Assembly: GCF_014172405.1 (NCBI RefSeq)
Contig: NZ_WNXC01000001.1
Span: 744,001 to 808,000, forward strand
Direction of reading: 5' to 3'
Source of the DNA: Pedobacter gandavensis
GTDB taxonomy: Bacteria > Bacteroidota > Bacteroidia > Sphingobacteriales > Sphingobacteriaceae
Length of the DNA: 64,000 nucleotides
Position numbers and translations under genes: made by a program. The notes beneath the pieces were generated by a model, which did not search any database, was not told where the DNA came from, and saw nothing but the letters and a program-made list of their open reading frames with translations. Shown here piece after piece: positions 47,989 to 57,486 of this stretch; positions within the stretch are counted from its first letter, which is position 1; each line of letters opens with the position of its first letter.

Positions 47989-48739
47989 CTAATTTTGGAT
48001 TTATAGTTTTTCCAGCAGCCTGGTTTTCTTTAATGTAGGTAATCAAGGCATCGCGCATTCTGACGCCTATAATCTTCTTCTCTATTGGGTTTTTGAAACT
48101 CTGTACATTGTCGCCACCCTCAGCTACGTAATCAGAGGTTAATACCTTGTAGTTTTTATTCGGATCTAAAGGTTTTCCATTGATCATAACCTCAGTTGGC
48201 TTGTCGTTCACAATTTTCATTCTGAGGTTAGCAACGGGTTGTCCGCCTGTTTTTGCAATGTAATCCAATAGGTTTTGCACAGCCGCAGGGCTCAAAACGT
48301 AAACCATCATCTCATTCTCAAAAGGCATGACTTCAAAAATGTTCGATAGTTTAATGTCTCCTTTAGGAAGGGCTACCCGAATTCCACCATTGGTAGAAGG
48401 CATAGCGAAATCTATGGTCGAATCGTATTTAAGTGCTTCGTGGAATATCGCGTCAGAGAAGAAATTTCTCAGCAGGTTTTCCTGAACGGGCTTACCATCC
48501 TTTTTATCCAGTTTTTCCATTAATTCATCGGAGTGTCCAATGACTGTGTTCATCTCCTGATCCATTTTGATTTTGTATGGGAGATAAGTTTTGATCACAG
48601 CACTGTCTGCGGCCTGATTACCGTTCATGTTATACTCCGTCCGGTTACTCTTTACGACCGCGTAATGTGAGCTACAAGAAAACATCAGGGGTATGGCACC
48701 TAAAATCAGGTATTTTTTGATTGGATGAATATGTTTCAT
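47966..48739 (-). CDS. 5'-nucleotidase C-terminal domain lipoprotein
   Basis: From the ATG at 48739 it has 257 residues; the longer frame needs a TTG start. A lipoprotein signal ends in MFSC. The rest is only the substrate-binding domain of 5'-nucleotidases, with NGGIRVALPKGDIKLSNIF and SDYVAEGGDN as marks. It lies upstream of, and overlaps by 23 bases, the gene for the catalytic domain. The two products probably assemble, as the two domains meet in a single active-site cleft in UshA. Confidence 0.87.
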   Translation of the reverse strand: MKHIHPIKKYLILGAIPLMFSCSSHYAVVKSNRTEYNMNGNQAADSAVIKTYLPYKIKMDQEMNTVIGHSDELMEKLDKKDGKPVQENLLRNFFSDAIFHEALKYDSTIDFAMPSTNGGIRVALPKGDIKLSNIFEVMPFENEMMVYVLSPAAVQNLLDYIAKTGGQPVANLRMKIVNDKPTEVMINGKPLDPNKNYKVLTSDYVAEGGDNVQSFKNPIEKKIIGVRMRDALITYIKENQAAGKTINPKLDGRITKD

Positions 48740-48822
48740 ATCGATTTGAAAGCACAAAGGTAAAAAACCTTAGGCTAAAAAAATACTTATAAATGTTCCT
48801 GATTTTTTGCTTCTTTGTGAAT

Positions 48823-49398
48823 ATGAAACGCGCTACTCCCCTTTTACTATCAATTAGTATCTTTTTATTTTGTGGCTTTCTGAAGTCTGAAAAAGCTTTT
48901 AGTCAGGAAAACCAGTTGAACAGGATCAACTTGAAATGGAATATGTACCAGCAATTGGAGCAAACCAATCGCCCATTCATTGCCTATACTGCACATCAAA
49001 CCACCCACAAATATCGGGCAACCCAAAAAGGAAGTCAATTTTCCTTGAAATTCACTGTGGGCGTTGCACTAGACAGTAAGAAGTCCACCCTGGACCTTCG
49101 TAAATTGGCTTCGCTGGATGAGGAAGGCCAAAAGAAACTGCTAAATCATGAACAAGGACATTCGGATTTGGCTGTTGTTTATGGTAGAATCCTTTATAAG
49201 CAGTTATCCAAACAAGTATATACGGTTAAAAACTATCAGAATGAGGTTAAAAAAATCTATGATGATACGATGAAGGAATTGTTAGAAATGAACTTCAAAT
49301 ATGATATAGAAACTTCACACGGAGAAGAGTTAGAGCCACAAGATAAATGGGATTTGTATTTTAAAAACCAGTTGAAAATTAACGCATTGGGACGGTAA
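48823..49398 (+). CDS. DUF922-like exported metalloprotease-type protein
   Basis: The ATG at 48823 gives 191 residues; an upstream ATG at 48793 would add ten hydrophobic residues, and either is possible. A signal peptide ends at AFSQ. LLNHEQGHSDLAVVYGR contains the zinc-binding HEQGH (HExxH) with a later Asp/Tyr, as in DUF922 proteins. Function is unknown; a periplasmic zinc protease or binding protein is likely. It is divergent from the 5'-nucleotidase pair. Confidence 0.75.
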   Translation: MKRATPLLLSISIFLFCGFLKSEKAFSQENQLNRINLKWNMYQQLEQTNRPFIAYTAHQTTHKYRATQKGSQFSLKFTVGVALDSKKSTLDLRKLASLDEEGQKKLLNHEQGHSDLAVVYGRILYKQLSKQVYTVKNYQNEVKKIYDDTMKELLEMNFKYDIETSHGEELEPQDKWDLYFKNQLKINALGR

Positions 49399-49451
49399 AA
49401 ACAACCCATGCTTCCTATAAATACGGAATATTCTATATAGAGTTTAACGGC

Positions 49452-49568
49452 TTAAAATCTTTCTCTTTCTTTAATAGCGGCAGGTAACATTTTGATGGCT
49501 TCATTCTTTTTTTGCCTGTCATAACCGGCAAAGCTTGGTAGAATCGCAATTATTCGGTATTCTTGGTG
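49452..49568 (-). pseudogene. Possible gene remnant in the gap before the acyltransferase
   Basis: A 38-codon open stretch on the minus strand has no start codon and ends in TAA at 49452-49454. It reads with protein-like composition: AILPSFAGYDRQKKNEAIKM, then PAAIKERERF. Upstream the frame is closed by a TGA at 49571-49569, and the acyltransferase start is just beyond. I do not recognise the family. A short open run could arise by chance. Confidence 0.35.
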
Positions 49569-49622
49569 TCACACAATACCACAACTGAAACCAAATTATC
49601 AATTCTAAACCAAGCCAATTTA

Positions 49623-50708
49623 ATGAACGCTAAAACGTTAAGTCCAGAACTATTAAAAACCAAAGAACACTTTCATATTCTTGATGGCCTGCGGGGTGTA
49701 GCCGCAGTAGCCATTGTCATCTTCCACTTCATGGAAGTGGTCTATATTCCTGCAAAAAATTTCATCGGTCATGGCTTCCTGGCGGTCGACTTTTTCTTTT
49801 GTTTATCCGGATTTGTCATCGGCTACGCTTATGACGACAGGATTGGCAAAATGGGCATGGCTACCTTTTTAAAAACAAGATTGATCAGGTTACATCCCCT
49901 GGTGGTTCTAGGGTCGGTTTTAGGCCTGCTGGCCTTTCTCTTCGATCCCTTTTCGCTGCATTCAGAATTGTATAGTGCAGGGAGAATTGCCCTTGTTTTC
50001 TTAAGCTCTATTTTGATGATTCCTTTTCCGGTAGTATCAGAAAGGTATTTCAATTTATTCAGCTTCAATGCGCCTGCATGGTCTCTTTTTTGGGAATATA
50101 TAGCCAATTTTGTTTATGTATTGGTGCTATATAAAGCGACTCGTAACCTATTGTTGATCTTAACAATTCTGGCAGGAATCGCCATTTGCTATATCGGCTA
50201 TACCTATGGAGCATTACTTGGCGGCTGGAGTGGAGAGACCTTCTGGCATGGTTGTGCACGTATCTCCTACTCTTTTTTAGCAGGCTTACTGATCTTCCGT
50301 TCTAAATGGATCATCAGGACCAAACTCGGTTTTGTTGGCTTAAGCGTGTTGCTTTTACTCGCTTTTCTTATGCCTGACAGCAAATGGAACTGGATCACTG
50401 AACCCTTAGTTGTCCTGATTTATTTCCCATTACTGATCTGTTTGGGCGCAGGAGCGAAACTTCAGGAAGGCCTGAAAAAACTATGTGTTTTCTCCGGAAA
50501 CATCTCCTATCCGCTGTATATGACACATTATATGGTATTGTGGATTTTCGCAGGCTATTACACCGCTCATAAACCGGATACCAGTCAATTGGTCTTGATC
50601 ATCATTGGTGGTACCGCTTTACTGGTTGCTTTCGCCTATGTGGTGATGAAGTTTTATGATATTCCTGTCCGAAAATACTTAATGAATAAACTTAAAAAAG
50701 CATCCTAA
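49623..50708 (+). CDS. Acyltransferase family 3 (OafA/YrhL-like)
   Basis: The ATG at 49623 gives 361 residues; the longer frame needs a TTG start. About 10 membrane helices carry the type 3 acyltransferase pattern: LDGLRGVAAVAIVIFH in helix 1 and FCLSGFVIGY in helix 2 (catalytic His and the following Ser/Gly). Such proteins O-acetylate surface sugars, peptidoglycan or small molecules using acetyl-CoA from the cytoplasm. The target is unknown, and no glycan locus is near. A strong terminator follows. Confidence 0.88.
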   Translation: MNAKTLSPELLKTKEHFHILDGLRGVAAVAIVIFHFMEVVYIPAKNFIGHGFLAVDFFFCLSGFVIGYAYDDRIGKMGMATFLKTRLIRLHPLVVLGSVLGLLAFLFDPFSLHSELYSAGRIALVFLSSILMIPFPVVSERYFNLFSFNAPAWSLFWEYIANFVYVLVLYKATRNLLLILTILAGIAICYIGYTYGALLGGWSGETFWHGCARISYSFLAGLLIFRSKWIIRTKLGFVGLSVLLLLAFLMPDSKWNWITEPLVVLIYFPLLICLGAGAKLQEGLKKLCVFSGNISYPLYMTHYMVLWIFAGYYTAHKPDTSQLVLIIIGGTALLVAFAYVVMKFYDIPVRKYLMNKLKKAS

Positions 50709-50769
50709 ATTGCTTTTTGATCTGGTGGATCAAACTGAATAAAAAATAATTTAATCTTTAAAAAAAAAG

Positions 50770-50808
50770 CGTCCTTCATCGCAGATTTATCGGAAGGACG
50801 TTTTTTTT
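50770..50808 (+). terminator. Terminator after the acyltransferase gene
   Basis: CGTCCTTC (50770-50777) pairs with GAAGGACG (50793-50800), then eight T on the plus strand. The upstream A-run would give a T-tract on the other strand as well. Confidence 0.85.
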
Positions 50809-50855
50809 GTGACATTTACATCCTCATATTTATATCTTAGCCAAAAAATCACCCT

Positions 50856-51455
50856 ATGCCTGAATCGACTGAACCACAATACTGGCAATCTTTTAAAGCC
50901 GGAAATGCGGACTCTTTTGAGTACCTATATAAAACCTATGCTGCTGGTCTATATAATTATGGTTCAAAATTCAGCAAGGACAAAGATCTGATTAAAGAGT
51001 GTATTCAGGATCTTTTTGTAGGTATCTGGACCAGAAGGGCCACGCTTGGAAACCCTGATCATCTAAAAAACTATCTCTATAAATCATTCCGCCACCTGGT
51101 TTTCAGGAAGACTTTACAGTTGCAGAACTTTGAAGTTTATGAAGAAGAAACTGATACCTATTCTTTTCATGTTAGCTTAAATATGGAGGAAGCCATTATT
51201 GATGGTGAACAGCGGGATAAAGTGACGGAACAATTGAATATGGTTATGGCCAAACTTACCCCCAGGCAAAAAGAAGCTATATTTCTAAGGTTTTACGAGC
51301 AACTGAGTTATGAGGAAATCGCCGAGGTGATGGATATTTCAGTGAAAGCCAGCTATAAAATCATGGCAAGAGCATTGGGTTTTCTAAAGGAAAACTTATC
51401 AAAAGATGATTTAATGCTCCTATCTCTGTTACTTCACTTAAGATTATTGAACTGA
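50856..51455 (+). CDS. ECF sigma factor (FecI-like)
   Basis: The 199-residue protein has sigma-70 region 2 (about 15-90, with IQDLFVGIWTRR) and region 4 (about 125-180, LTPRQKEAIFLRFYEQLSYE then the helix-turn-helix EVMDISVKASYKIM). The length and the absence of region 3 fit group IV (ECF) sigma factors of the Bacteroidota FecI type. It probably directs transcription of the two genes that follow. The gap of 91 bases to FecR leaves room for its own promoter. Confidence 0.93.
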   Translation: MPESTEPQYWQSFKAGNADSFEYLYKTYAAGLYNYGSKFSKDKDLIKECIQDLFVGIWTRRATLGNPDHLKNYLYKSFRHLVFRKTLQLQNFEVYEEETDTYSFHVSLNMEEAIIDGEQRDKVTEQLNMVMAKLTPRQKEAIFLRFYEQLSYEEIAEVMDISVKASYKIMARALGFLKENLSKDDLMLLSLLLHLRLLN

Positions 51456-51546
51456 TTACCAGATTGATAACTATTATTTTCAATTTTTATTTAGGTTGCT
51501 GGGGTAATTTGGCTCCTTTTCGGCTAATAGGATCAAAAGCAATAAT

Positions 51547-52566
51547 ATGAAGAAACAAATTAGTGCATATGAAACCTATACTTTAGCAGAGCTGATCAAT
51601 GATCAGGACTTTCTGGTATGGGTCTTGCACCCTGATGAACAGTCAGATTCCCATTGGCGGCGTATTGAAAATACTTATCCTCAGCTGACTGAGCCTATCC
51701 GCCAAGGAAAAGCGATTGTTCAATCCATGAAATTCGAAAAAGAGGATTTGAGCCTAAAAGACCAAAACGAGATTTGGAATGCCATCCAGTCGGAAACAAC
51801 CTCAAGAAAAACACCAGTCAGGAAACTTTGGTATCGCTATGCAGCGGCAGCTGTGCTGGCAGGAGTCTTACTGGGCATTGGCATTCTTTACCAGGTAAAC
51901 CAACCTATCGCCATCAATACGCCTTATGGGAAATTGAAAACCATCACGTTACCAGATGGTTCTTTGGTTACTTTAAATGCCAACTCTACCATTAAATATG
52001 ATAGAAACTGGGATAAAAATGGAATTAGAGAAGTATGGATCGAAGGTGAAGCCTTCCTAAAGGTTAAGCATTTAAATACTTCAGGAAAGGTATTGGATCG
52101 CGAGCGTTTTGTGGTGCATACCGGTAATGTTAATGTAGAAGTACTGGGTACTTCATTTAACGTAAATGACCGTCGAGGACGTACGGAAGTCGCCTTATTA
52201 GAGGGTAAAATTAGTTTAGGTCTGAATGGTGCTGTTGGCAAGCCTTTGGTACTTTCTCCAGGAGATATTGCAGCGTTTGAGCATGGTAAATTAATGGTAA
52301 AGCCAATCAATGTAGCTGAATATGCCTCATGGAAAGATGGAAGATTGAATTTCAACAATGTTCCAGTGGCTAAGATCTTCGATTACTTTGAAGATGTTTA
52401 TGGGTATAAAGTGGTCGTTGATGATCAAGAAATTCTTAAGAAACGAGTTTCAGGATCGATGAGTACACAAAATGAACAGGTGTTATTTAAAACCCTGGGA
52501 ATGGCTTTAAACCTCAACTTCAACTTAAATCAAGATACTAAGCAACTAATGATTACTTCAAAATAA
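51547..52566 (+). CDS. FecR family anti-sigma factor
   Basis: The 339-residue protein has a cytoplasmic N-terminal part (1-95), one membrane helix (about 97-117, AAAAVLAGVLLGIGILYQV), a FecR domain (about 125-235, with TPYGKLKTITLPDGSLVTLN and EVLGTSFNV) and a C-terminal DUF4974-like part (about 265-339, ISKIFDYFEDVYGYKVVVDD). It would hold the sigma factor until the receptor's STN domain signals through it. It ends eight bases before the receptor gene. Confidence 0.93.
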   Translation: MKKQISAYETYTLAELINDQDFLVWVLHPDEQSDSHWRRIENTYPQLTEPIRQGKAIVQSMKFEKEDLSLKDQNEIWNAIQSETTSRKTPVRKLWYRYAAAAVLAGVLLGIGILYQVNQPIAINTPYGKLKTITLPDGSLVTLNANSTIKYDRNWDKNGIREVWIEGEAFLKVKHLNTSGKVLDRERFVVHTGNVNVEVLGTSFNVNDRRGRTEVALLEGKISLGLNGAVGKPLVLSPGDIAAFEHGKLMVKPINVAEYASWKDGRLNFNNVPVAKIFDYFEDVYGYKVVVDDQEILKKRVSGSMSTQNEQVLFKTLGMALNLNFNLNQDTKQLMITSK

Positions 52567-52574
52567 GGTCAGCT

Positions 52575-55274
52575 ATGAACAACCTAAAAACCGGCCTGAT
52601 GAGCTTAATCTACATCCTGATGTTTCATCAGTTCGCATTTGCAAGACAAATTAAACCAACAGAAAAACAACTATTAACGAAAGTATTGACCGAATTAACC
52701 GCTCAATATAAAGTCAATTTCTTATATGAAGAGGTCAACCTCAAACAAAAAACAGTAACTTTTAACGCCATAGATTTCAAGGGCAAGCCAATTTCGGAAG
52801 TGCTAAATAGCCTGTTGCTACCGTTAAATTTATCCTGGTACAAGGTCGATGCAAGGAATTATTCTATCTTTTTAACGCCAAAAAAGTTAGACTCAAAAGA
52901 TAAAGGCAAGGGAATGAGATCCAGTCTGCCGGATTCCTCGAAACTGGAAAAGGTGACAGGCTCGATAGTAGATGAAAATGGAAAACCATTAGAATATACC
53001 ACGGTCACCTTGTTGGTAGCCTTAGATTCTGCTTTCGTTTCCAATGCTTTAACAGATTTATCAGGTATTTTCGCTTTTCCATCCGTTAAACCAGGAACCT
53101 ATAAAATCAAAGTCTCTTCGATGGGACATCAACCTTACCTCAGTAAGGCTTTCAAAGTGGGCGATGGTGCTCCAACAGCAGCTATAGAACCAATTGCCAT
53201 GAAAGTTTCCGATAAAACTTTGAAAGAAGTTCAGGTGACCGCTACCAAAGCTTTGGTAGAAACTAAAAGTGATCGTCTTATTTTCAATGTAGACAACAGT
53301 GCAATGGCCGTTGGGAACTCCTTACAAGTTTTAAAATCTGCCCCATTTGTTCGGGTTTCTACTGAAAATGTATTGACACTTCAAGGCAAAAAGACCATGG
53401 TCTTGATCGACAATAAGCCCGTTCCAGACGCCTCATTGGAGAATATTTTGCTAACCATGCCAGCCGGAAACATTTCAAAAGTGGAGCTGATTACGCAGCC
53501 ATCTGCTAAATATGACGCGTCCTATGGGGCGGTGATCAATATCATTACCAAAAAATCTCAAGTGGAAGGAATTACCGGGAATTTACGCCTGGATGGTTCA
53601 TCGGGAAATTATGCGAATGGGAGTGTCAATGCAGGGGCAACTTACAAGCATAAAAACCTCACTATTTATGCCAATGGCGGGATAAATAAAGGAGATAATT
53701 ATTATAGTATTGAATCGAAAAGGTTTCAGGACCCTACAGATCCCTCCTACTTTTTAACGAATAACTGGACACGGTTATCTCACAACTTGATGTACACTTT
53801 CCAAACCAACATGGAACTACAGCTAGATAAGAATCAAACTGTAGGTTTATTCGTGGATTTAAGCGATGTGGAGTTTAAAGGACCATGGAAGACCACAAAT
53901 AGCTTTGGCCGGGAAAATGGGAAGATTGATTCTGTGTTATTTACGGATGCTTCTTTTAATCAAAAAGGGCAATCACAAACTTATAACCTAAATTACCGAT
54001 TACTTTCTGACTCTGGAAAGAATGAGTTGACTGTCTTGGGGACTTTTACACCATGGCAAAGGAATCTACTGCAGACATTTCCTTCTACGCTTTACAATGG
54101 AGATGGTGAAATCATTAAAAATCCACCACTTTACCAGACCCGTAATAGAGGGAATATTGATGTTTACATCGCACAAATCGACTATACGCACCTGTTTAAA
54201 AAAGAATGGTCGCTGGAAACCGGACTAAAACATCAGCAGACCAATTCCAAAACTCTGGTGGTGTATGAAGATTATAAAACTGGGGAATTAAAAGAAGACC
54301 CGGCATTTTCTAACGACAATAATTTGAAAGAATCGATTTCAGGGCTTTATGGTATTTTAAGCAAAGACTGGGAAAATGATAAGGTTCAGGTGGGCTTTAG
54401 AGCCGAAGCTACAAATGTAAATTCTGTAGCTAATTTTAAACAGCGCAAGTTTAATTTTTTCCCAACCTTAATGTATCAGCATAACATCAATAAGGACCTA
54501 AATGTTTCTGCCTCTTATAAGAAAATAATCAACAGGCCACGCTATACTGAAATGGTTCCCTACTCTGTGTTCCTGAACCAGTACAGTATTGAGCAGGGAA
54601 ATCCGGAATTGAAACCACAGTTCGATAATGTTTATACTTTTACTGCGAACATTAAGCGGTTAAACGTGTCCCTGAGCTATACGGATACCAAAGGAATGAT
54701 TGGTTTGTTCCCTTCACAACAGGATTACAGTACCAAAGTGACTTATTTTAAGCGTCAGAATCTGAAGAAAGCTTCCAGTCTAGCGCTGAATATTTTCTTC
54801 CCATACCGGATCAATGAATGGTGGGAAACGATGAATAGCGGTACACCTATCGGTCGCAATAGCGCAGAGGGTGTCGTTCTTGGAGCAGACCACAAGCTTT
54901 CGGCATTCTACTCTGATTTTAGAACCGCTCATATTTTCAAAATCACAAAAGACATCAAGCTACAGATAGATGGTTATTACTGGACGAAGTATACACAGGA
55001 CCTAGGTAGGTACGAGGGAAATAAAAACATTGATGCCTCATTAATGGTAAACCTATGGAAAGGAAGCGGTCAGTTTAGACTGGGTGGATCTGAACTGGTT
55101 TTTAAAAGAAATGACTATTTGCTGGAAAGAGACTACGGGACTTTTAAATCTGCAGAACGCATTCACACCGATAGCAGACGCTTGCTGATTGGCTTCAATT
55201 ATAAGTTTGGAAAATCACGTATTGCGAAACCAGATTCAAAATTAGGAAATGCAGACGCAATGAAAAGACTATAA
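52575..55274 (+). CDS. TonB-dependent receptor with STN signalling domain (outer-membrane beta-barrel type)
   Basis: The 899-residue protein has a signal peptide (about 1-24), an STN domain (about 33-102, with ITE..AQYKVNFLYEE), a carboxypeptidase-D-regulatory-like domain (about 130-215), a plug (VLIDNKPVPDASLENILL, YDASYGAVINIITKK) and a C-terminal barrel of the OMP_b-brl_3 type. The STN domain marks it as a receptor that talks to the preceding FecR. No SusD partner or enzyme follows, and the ligand is unknown. Confidence 0.9.
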   Translation: MNNLKTGLMSLIYILMFHQFAFARQIKPTEKQLLTKVLTELTAQYKVNFLYEEVNLKQKTVTFNAIDFKGKPISEVLNSLLLPLNLSWYKVDARNYSIFLTPKKLDSKDKGKGMRSSLPDSSKLEKVTGSIVDENGKPLEYTTVTLLVALDSAFVSNALTDLSGIFAFPSVKPGTYKIKVSSMGHQPYLSKAFKVGDGAPTAAIEPIAMKVSDKTLKEVQVTATKALVETKSDRLIFNVDNSAMAVGNSLQVLKSAPFVRVSTENVLTLQGKKTMVLIDNKPVPDASLENILLTMPAGNISKVELITQPSAKYDASYGAVINIITKKSQVEGITGNLRLDGSSGNYANGSVNAGATYKHKNLTIYANGGINKGDNYYSIESKRFQDPTDPSYFLTNNWTRLSHNLMYTFQTNMELQLDKNQTVGLFVDLSDVEFKGPWKTTNSFGRENGKIDSVLFTDASFNQKGQSQTYNLNYRLLSDSGKNELTVLGTFTPWQRNLLQTFPSTLYNGDGEIIKNPPLYQTRNRGNIDVYIAQIDYTHLFKKEWSLETGLKHQQTNSKTLVVYEDYKTGELKEDPAFSNDNNLKESISGLYGILSKDWENDKVQVGFRAEATNVNSVANFKQRKFNFFPTLMYQHNINKDLNVSASYKKIINRPRYTEMVPYSVFLNQYSIEQGNPELKPQFDNVYTFTANIKRLNVSLSYTDTKGMIGLFPSQQDYSTKVTYFKRQNLKKASSLALNIFFPYRINEWWETMNSGTPIGRNSAEGVVLGADHKLSAFYSDFRTAHIFKITKDIKLQIDGYYWTKYTQDLGRYEGNKNIDASLMVNLWKGSGQFRLGGSELVFKRNDYLLERDYGTFKSAERIHTDSRRLLIGFNYKFGKSRIAKPDSKLGNADAMKRL

Positions 55275-55305
55275 AAATCACCGAGACAACAATGCCCCTT
55301 TTTTT

Positions 55306-55332
55306 AAGCCATCAGAACGTTTCTGATGGCTT
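55306..55332 (+). terminator. Terminator of the sigma/FecR/receptor operon
   Basis: AAGCCATCAGAA (55306-55317) pairs with TTCTGATGGCTT (55321-55332), CGT loop, followed by TTTTG. Confidence 0.85.
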
Positions 55333-55645
55333 TTTTGTTTTCAATAACGACTATGGTTATTGGTGTGGCGATCGTTGATCCTGTACAGCTGTTCTGTCTG
55401 CTTTTAAGGTTGTCCTCTACAGGTTTTTGTATTTCCTTATTTATTTCTGGAGCAAAGTCTTGCTTCTATATCATTCTTGCAAAAATGAACGATAGTTCTG
55501 TGCTGAAATATAGCATTTCGCTCTTCGTTTCTGTTTTTTCATCTCAAGAGAACAGAAGATCCTGTTTGCGTATGAATAAAGCGTTTTAGTTCAGTAGAAA
55601 TCTTTATTAATACAATGAAATTCACACAAACGTTTGCGCAGATAA
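55333..55645. other. Gap after the receptor operon
   Basis: About 310 bases. A short open frame from 55326 begins inside the terminator stem and is not protein-like, so it is rejected. No other signal was seen. Confidence 0.4.
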
Positions 55646-57436
55646 TTATTTCACTATTGATTTCACCTGATTAAGCATGTATTCGCCCAAATCAGCAGCA
55701 CCTCTATCATAATTGGAGAGCACAACGATCATATATCCGGTCTCAGGGAAGTAATACGAAACTGCATTCACTCCTGGCGCCCCGCCAGAATGCCCCACCA
55801 CTTCCAGCTTGGGAGAACCTGACAACTGAAAGCCGTAGCCATAGCCAATTCCCAGCTCATCTTTGAACATTTTCAGTCTTGAGGAATCAGATAGCAGTTG
55901 ACCAGATAACAATGCAATGCCAAATTTATGGAGGTCACCTACCGTTGAATAGCCACCGCCTGCAGCAGAACCTATGGTATAAATAGGACTTGAAGCCAAT
56001 ATATAGGTATTGTCAATTGTAGGGATATATCCCATAGCCTGATTGCTGAGGTACTTATTCTCTTGAGCCTCCACTGGTTCTCCAGGTTCTTTTCCCCCAA
56101 ACGTTCGCATCGCAGAAGACTCCATTCCGGCAATTTTGTAAATGTGTTCCTTTACATAGTCGAAATAATTTTGCCCGGATACCTTTTCAATGATCAGCCC
56201 CAACAGCAACATCCCAGAATTACTATAAGACCAGGATGTCCCTGGTTCAAACTCCAACTTAGTCAGCTTAACAAAAGGTTTATAGCCCTCCAGCGTTCGG
56301 AACTGAGACAATGGAGCAGCTTGCATTTTTTCGCTAAAAAAATCACCCACACCCGCAGTGTGGTTCAACAGCTGACTTACTTTTATCTGATCAGCGAGCG
56401 CTGTTGGTATCCAGGTGCTATCCAAAAATTTCGACAGCGGGTCGTTTAGATTAAGCTTACCTTGTTCTACCAATTGCATAACTCCTACAGCGGTAAACAT
56501 TTTGTTTATGGAACCAATATTGAATTTTGTATCTATGTTATTCTTGATGCCATCTTTCTTTATGGCCAATCCAGTAGAATACTCATATAAAACACGGTCT
56601 CCTTTAGCAAAAAGGACTGCGCCTGAGAAAACATCTTTTTGGGATAAATGCTTTAAGGTTTGATCAAGATCTCCGATAAGTTCTTGCTCCGTGTTCAGCT
56701 TTTTAATTGGATCCTGGCTATAAGTGACTCTACTGTTGTATAGCTTTATTTTACCTTTCTGATCAAGCTTTAAACTAAACTCCAGTACATTATTTAAATC
56801 AGCACTGGCATATTGATATTCAGCAAATAAAGCGTTTGCATTAAAATATAAGCGTTTGTCGAATTTAACACCAGCAGTAGAACGGTATGCTGCTTTTGCG
56901 CGCGACAAGAAATCACCTTGTGTTGTGGATTTAAGCTTTTTTGAAAAATTATTATTTACATAGTCTACCAGTCTTTTATCGGTATTAGCGTTAATAGCGG
57001 CGACTAATTTTTCCGCTTTCTCATTTAAAAGGGCGCTGACCTGAGCCACAGTAAGACCCGGCATTTTCTCCGGTCGGTAACCGGCAACTTTAACCCATAA
57101 CTCCTGTCCAATTTTTACTGCAGAGATTTCATTATTGCCATCTTTCAAAAAGTGTAGGTTATAATCACCATTAGGACTGGAGAATTCAGTTTCAGATTTA
57201 GGATCTAACAACAGTTCCCTACCGTCCCAATCTCTTATCTGTTTTAGTTTATTTCCTGATATCTTCATTTGAAGATATAGCTCTTTAACCTGAGGATGCT
57301 GGTAATAACCCGCTATATTTTTTAGCGTCGGAGTCAACTGCAGTACTTTGGCAAGTGCTACAGAGGATGGTAATATGGAAGTTACCAGCAGGATAAGAGA
57401 GAGAATCGGCTTTTTAAAAATCATATCCATATTCAT
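55646..57436 (-). CDS. Exported serine hydrolase (class C beta-lactamase-like)
   Basis: The 596-residue product has a signal peptide (about 1-29), a 200-residue N-terminal extension of its own, and a beta-lactamase/transpeptidase-like domain from about 255. The Ser-x-x-Lys motif is S309-I-N-K312, Tyr-x-Asn is Y404-S-N406, and the third box is HSGGAPG near 551. The extension is larger than in typical AmpC enzymes. It could be a peptidase or esterase of the periplasm; antibiotic hydrolysis is not shown. It follows the PadR-linked membrane proteins by 50 bases and probably belongs to that operon. Confidence 0.88.
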   Translation of the reverse strand: MNMDMIFKKPILSLILLVTSILPSSVALAKVLQLTPTLKNIAGYYQHPQVKELYLQMKISGNKLKQIRDWDGRELLLDPKSETEFSSPNGDYNLHFLKDGNNEISAVKIGQELWVKVAGYRPEKMPGLTVAQVSALLNEKAEKLVAAINANTDKRLVDYVNNNFSKKLKSTTQGDFLSRAKAAYRSTAGVKFDKRLYFNANALFAEYQYASADLNNVLEFSLKLDQKGKIKLYNSRVTYSQDPIKKLNTEQELIGDLDQTLKHLSQKDVFSGAVLFAKGDRVLYEYSTGLAIKKDGIKNNIDTKFNIGSINKMFTAVGVMQLVEQGKLNLNDPLSKFLDSTWIPTALADQIKVSQLLNHTAGVGDFFSEKMQAAPLSQFRTLEGYKPFVKLTKLEFEPGTSWSYSNSGMLLLGLIIEKVSGQNYFDYVKEHIYKIAGMESSAMRTFGGKEPGEPVEAQENKYLSNQAMGYIPTIDNTYILASSPIYTIGSAAGGGYSTVGDLHKFGIALLSGQLLSDSSRLKMFKDELGIGYGYGFQLSGSPKLEVVGHSGGAPGVNAVSYYFPETGYMIVVLSNYDRGAADLGEYMLNQVKSIVK

Positions 57437-57486
57437 GGTGTTAAATAGATAACTCCTTAATTTAGATATGAATATAGCAATTATTG

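Noticed and set aside
55326..55589. 87-codon open frame on the plus strand
   Set aside because: Its start lies inside the terminator stem and it has no family resemblance.
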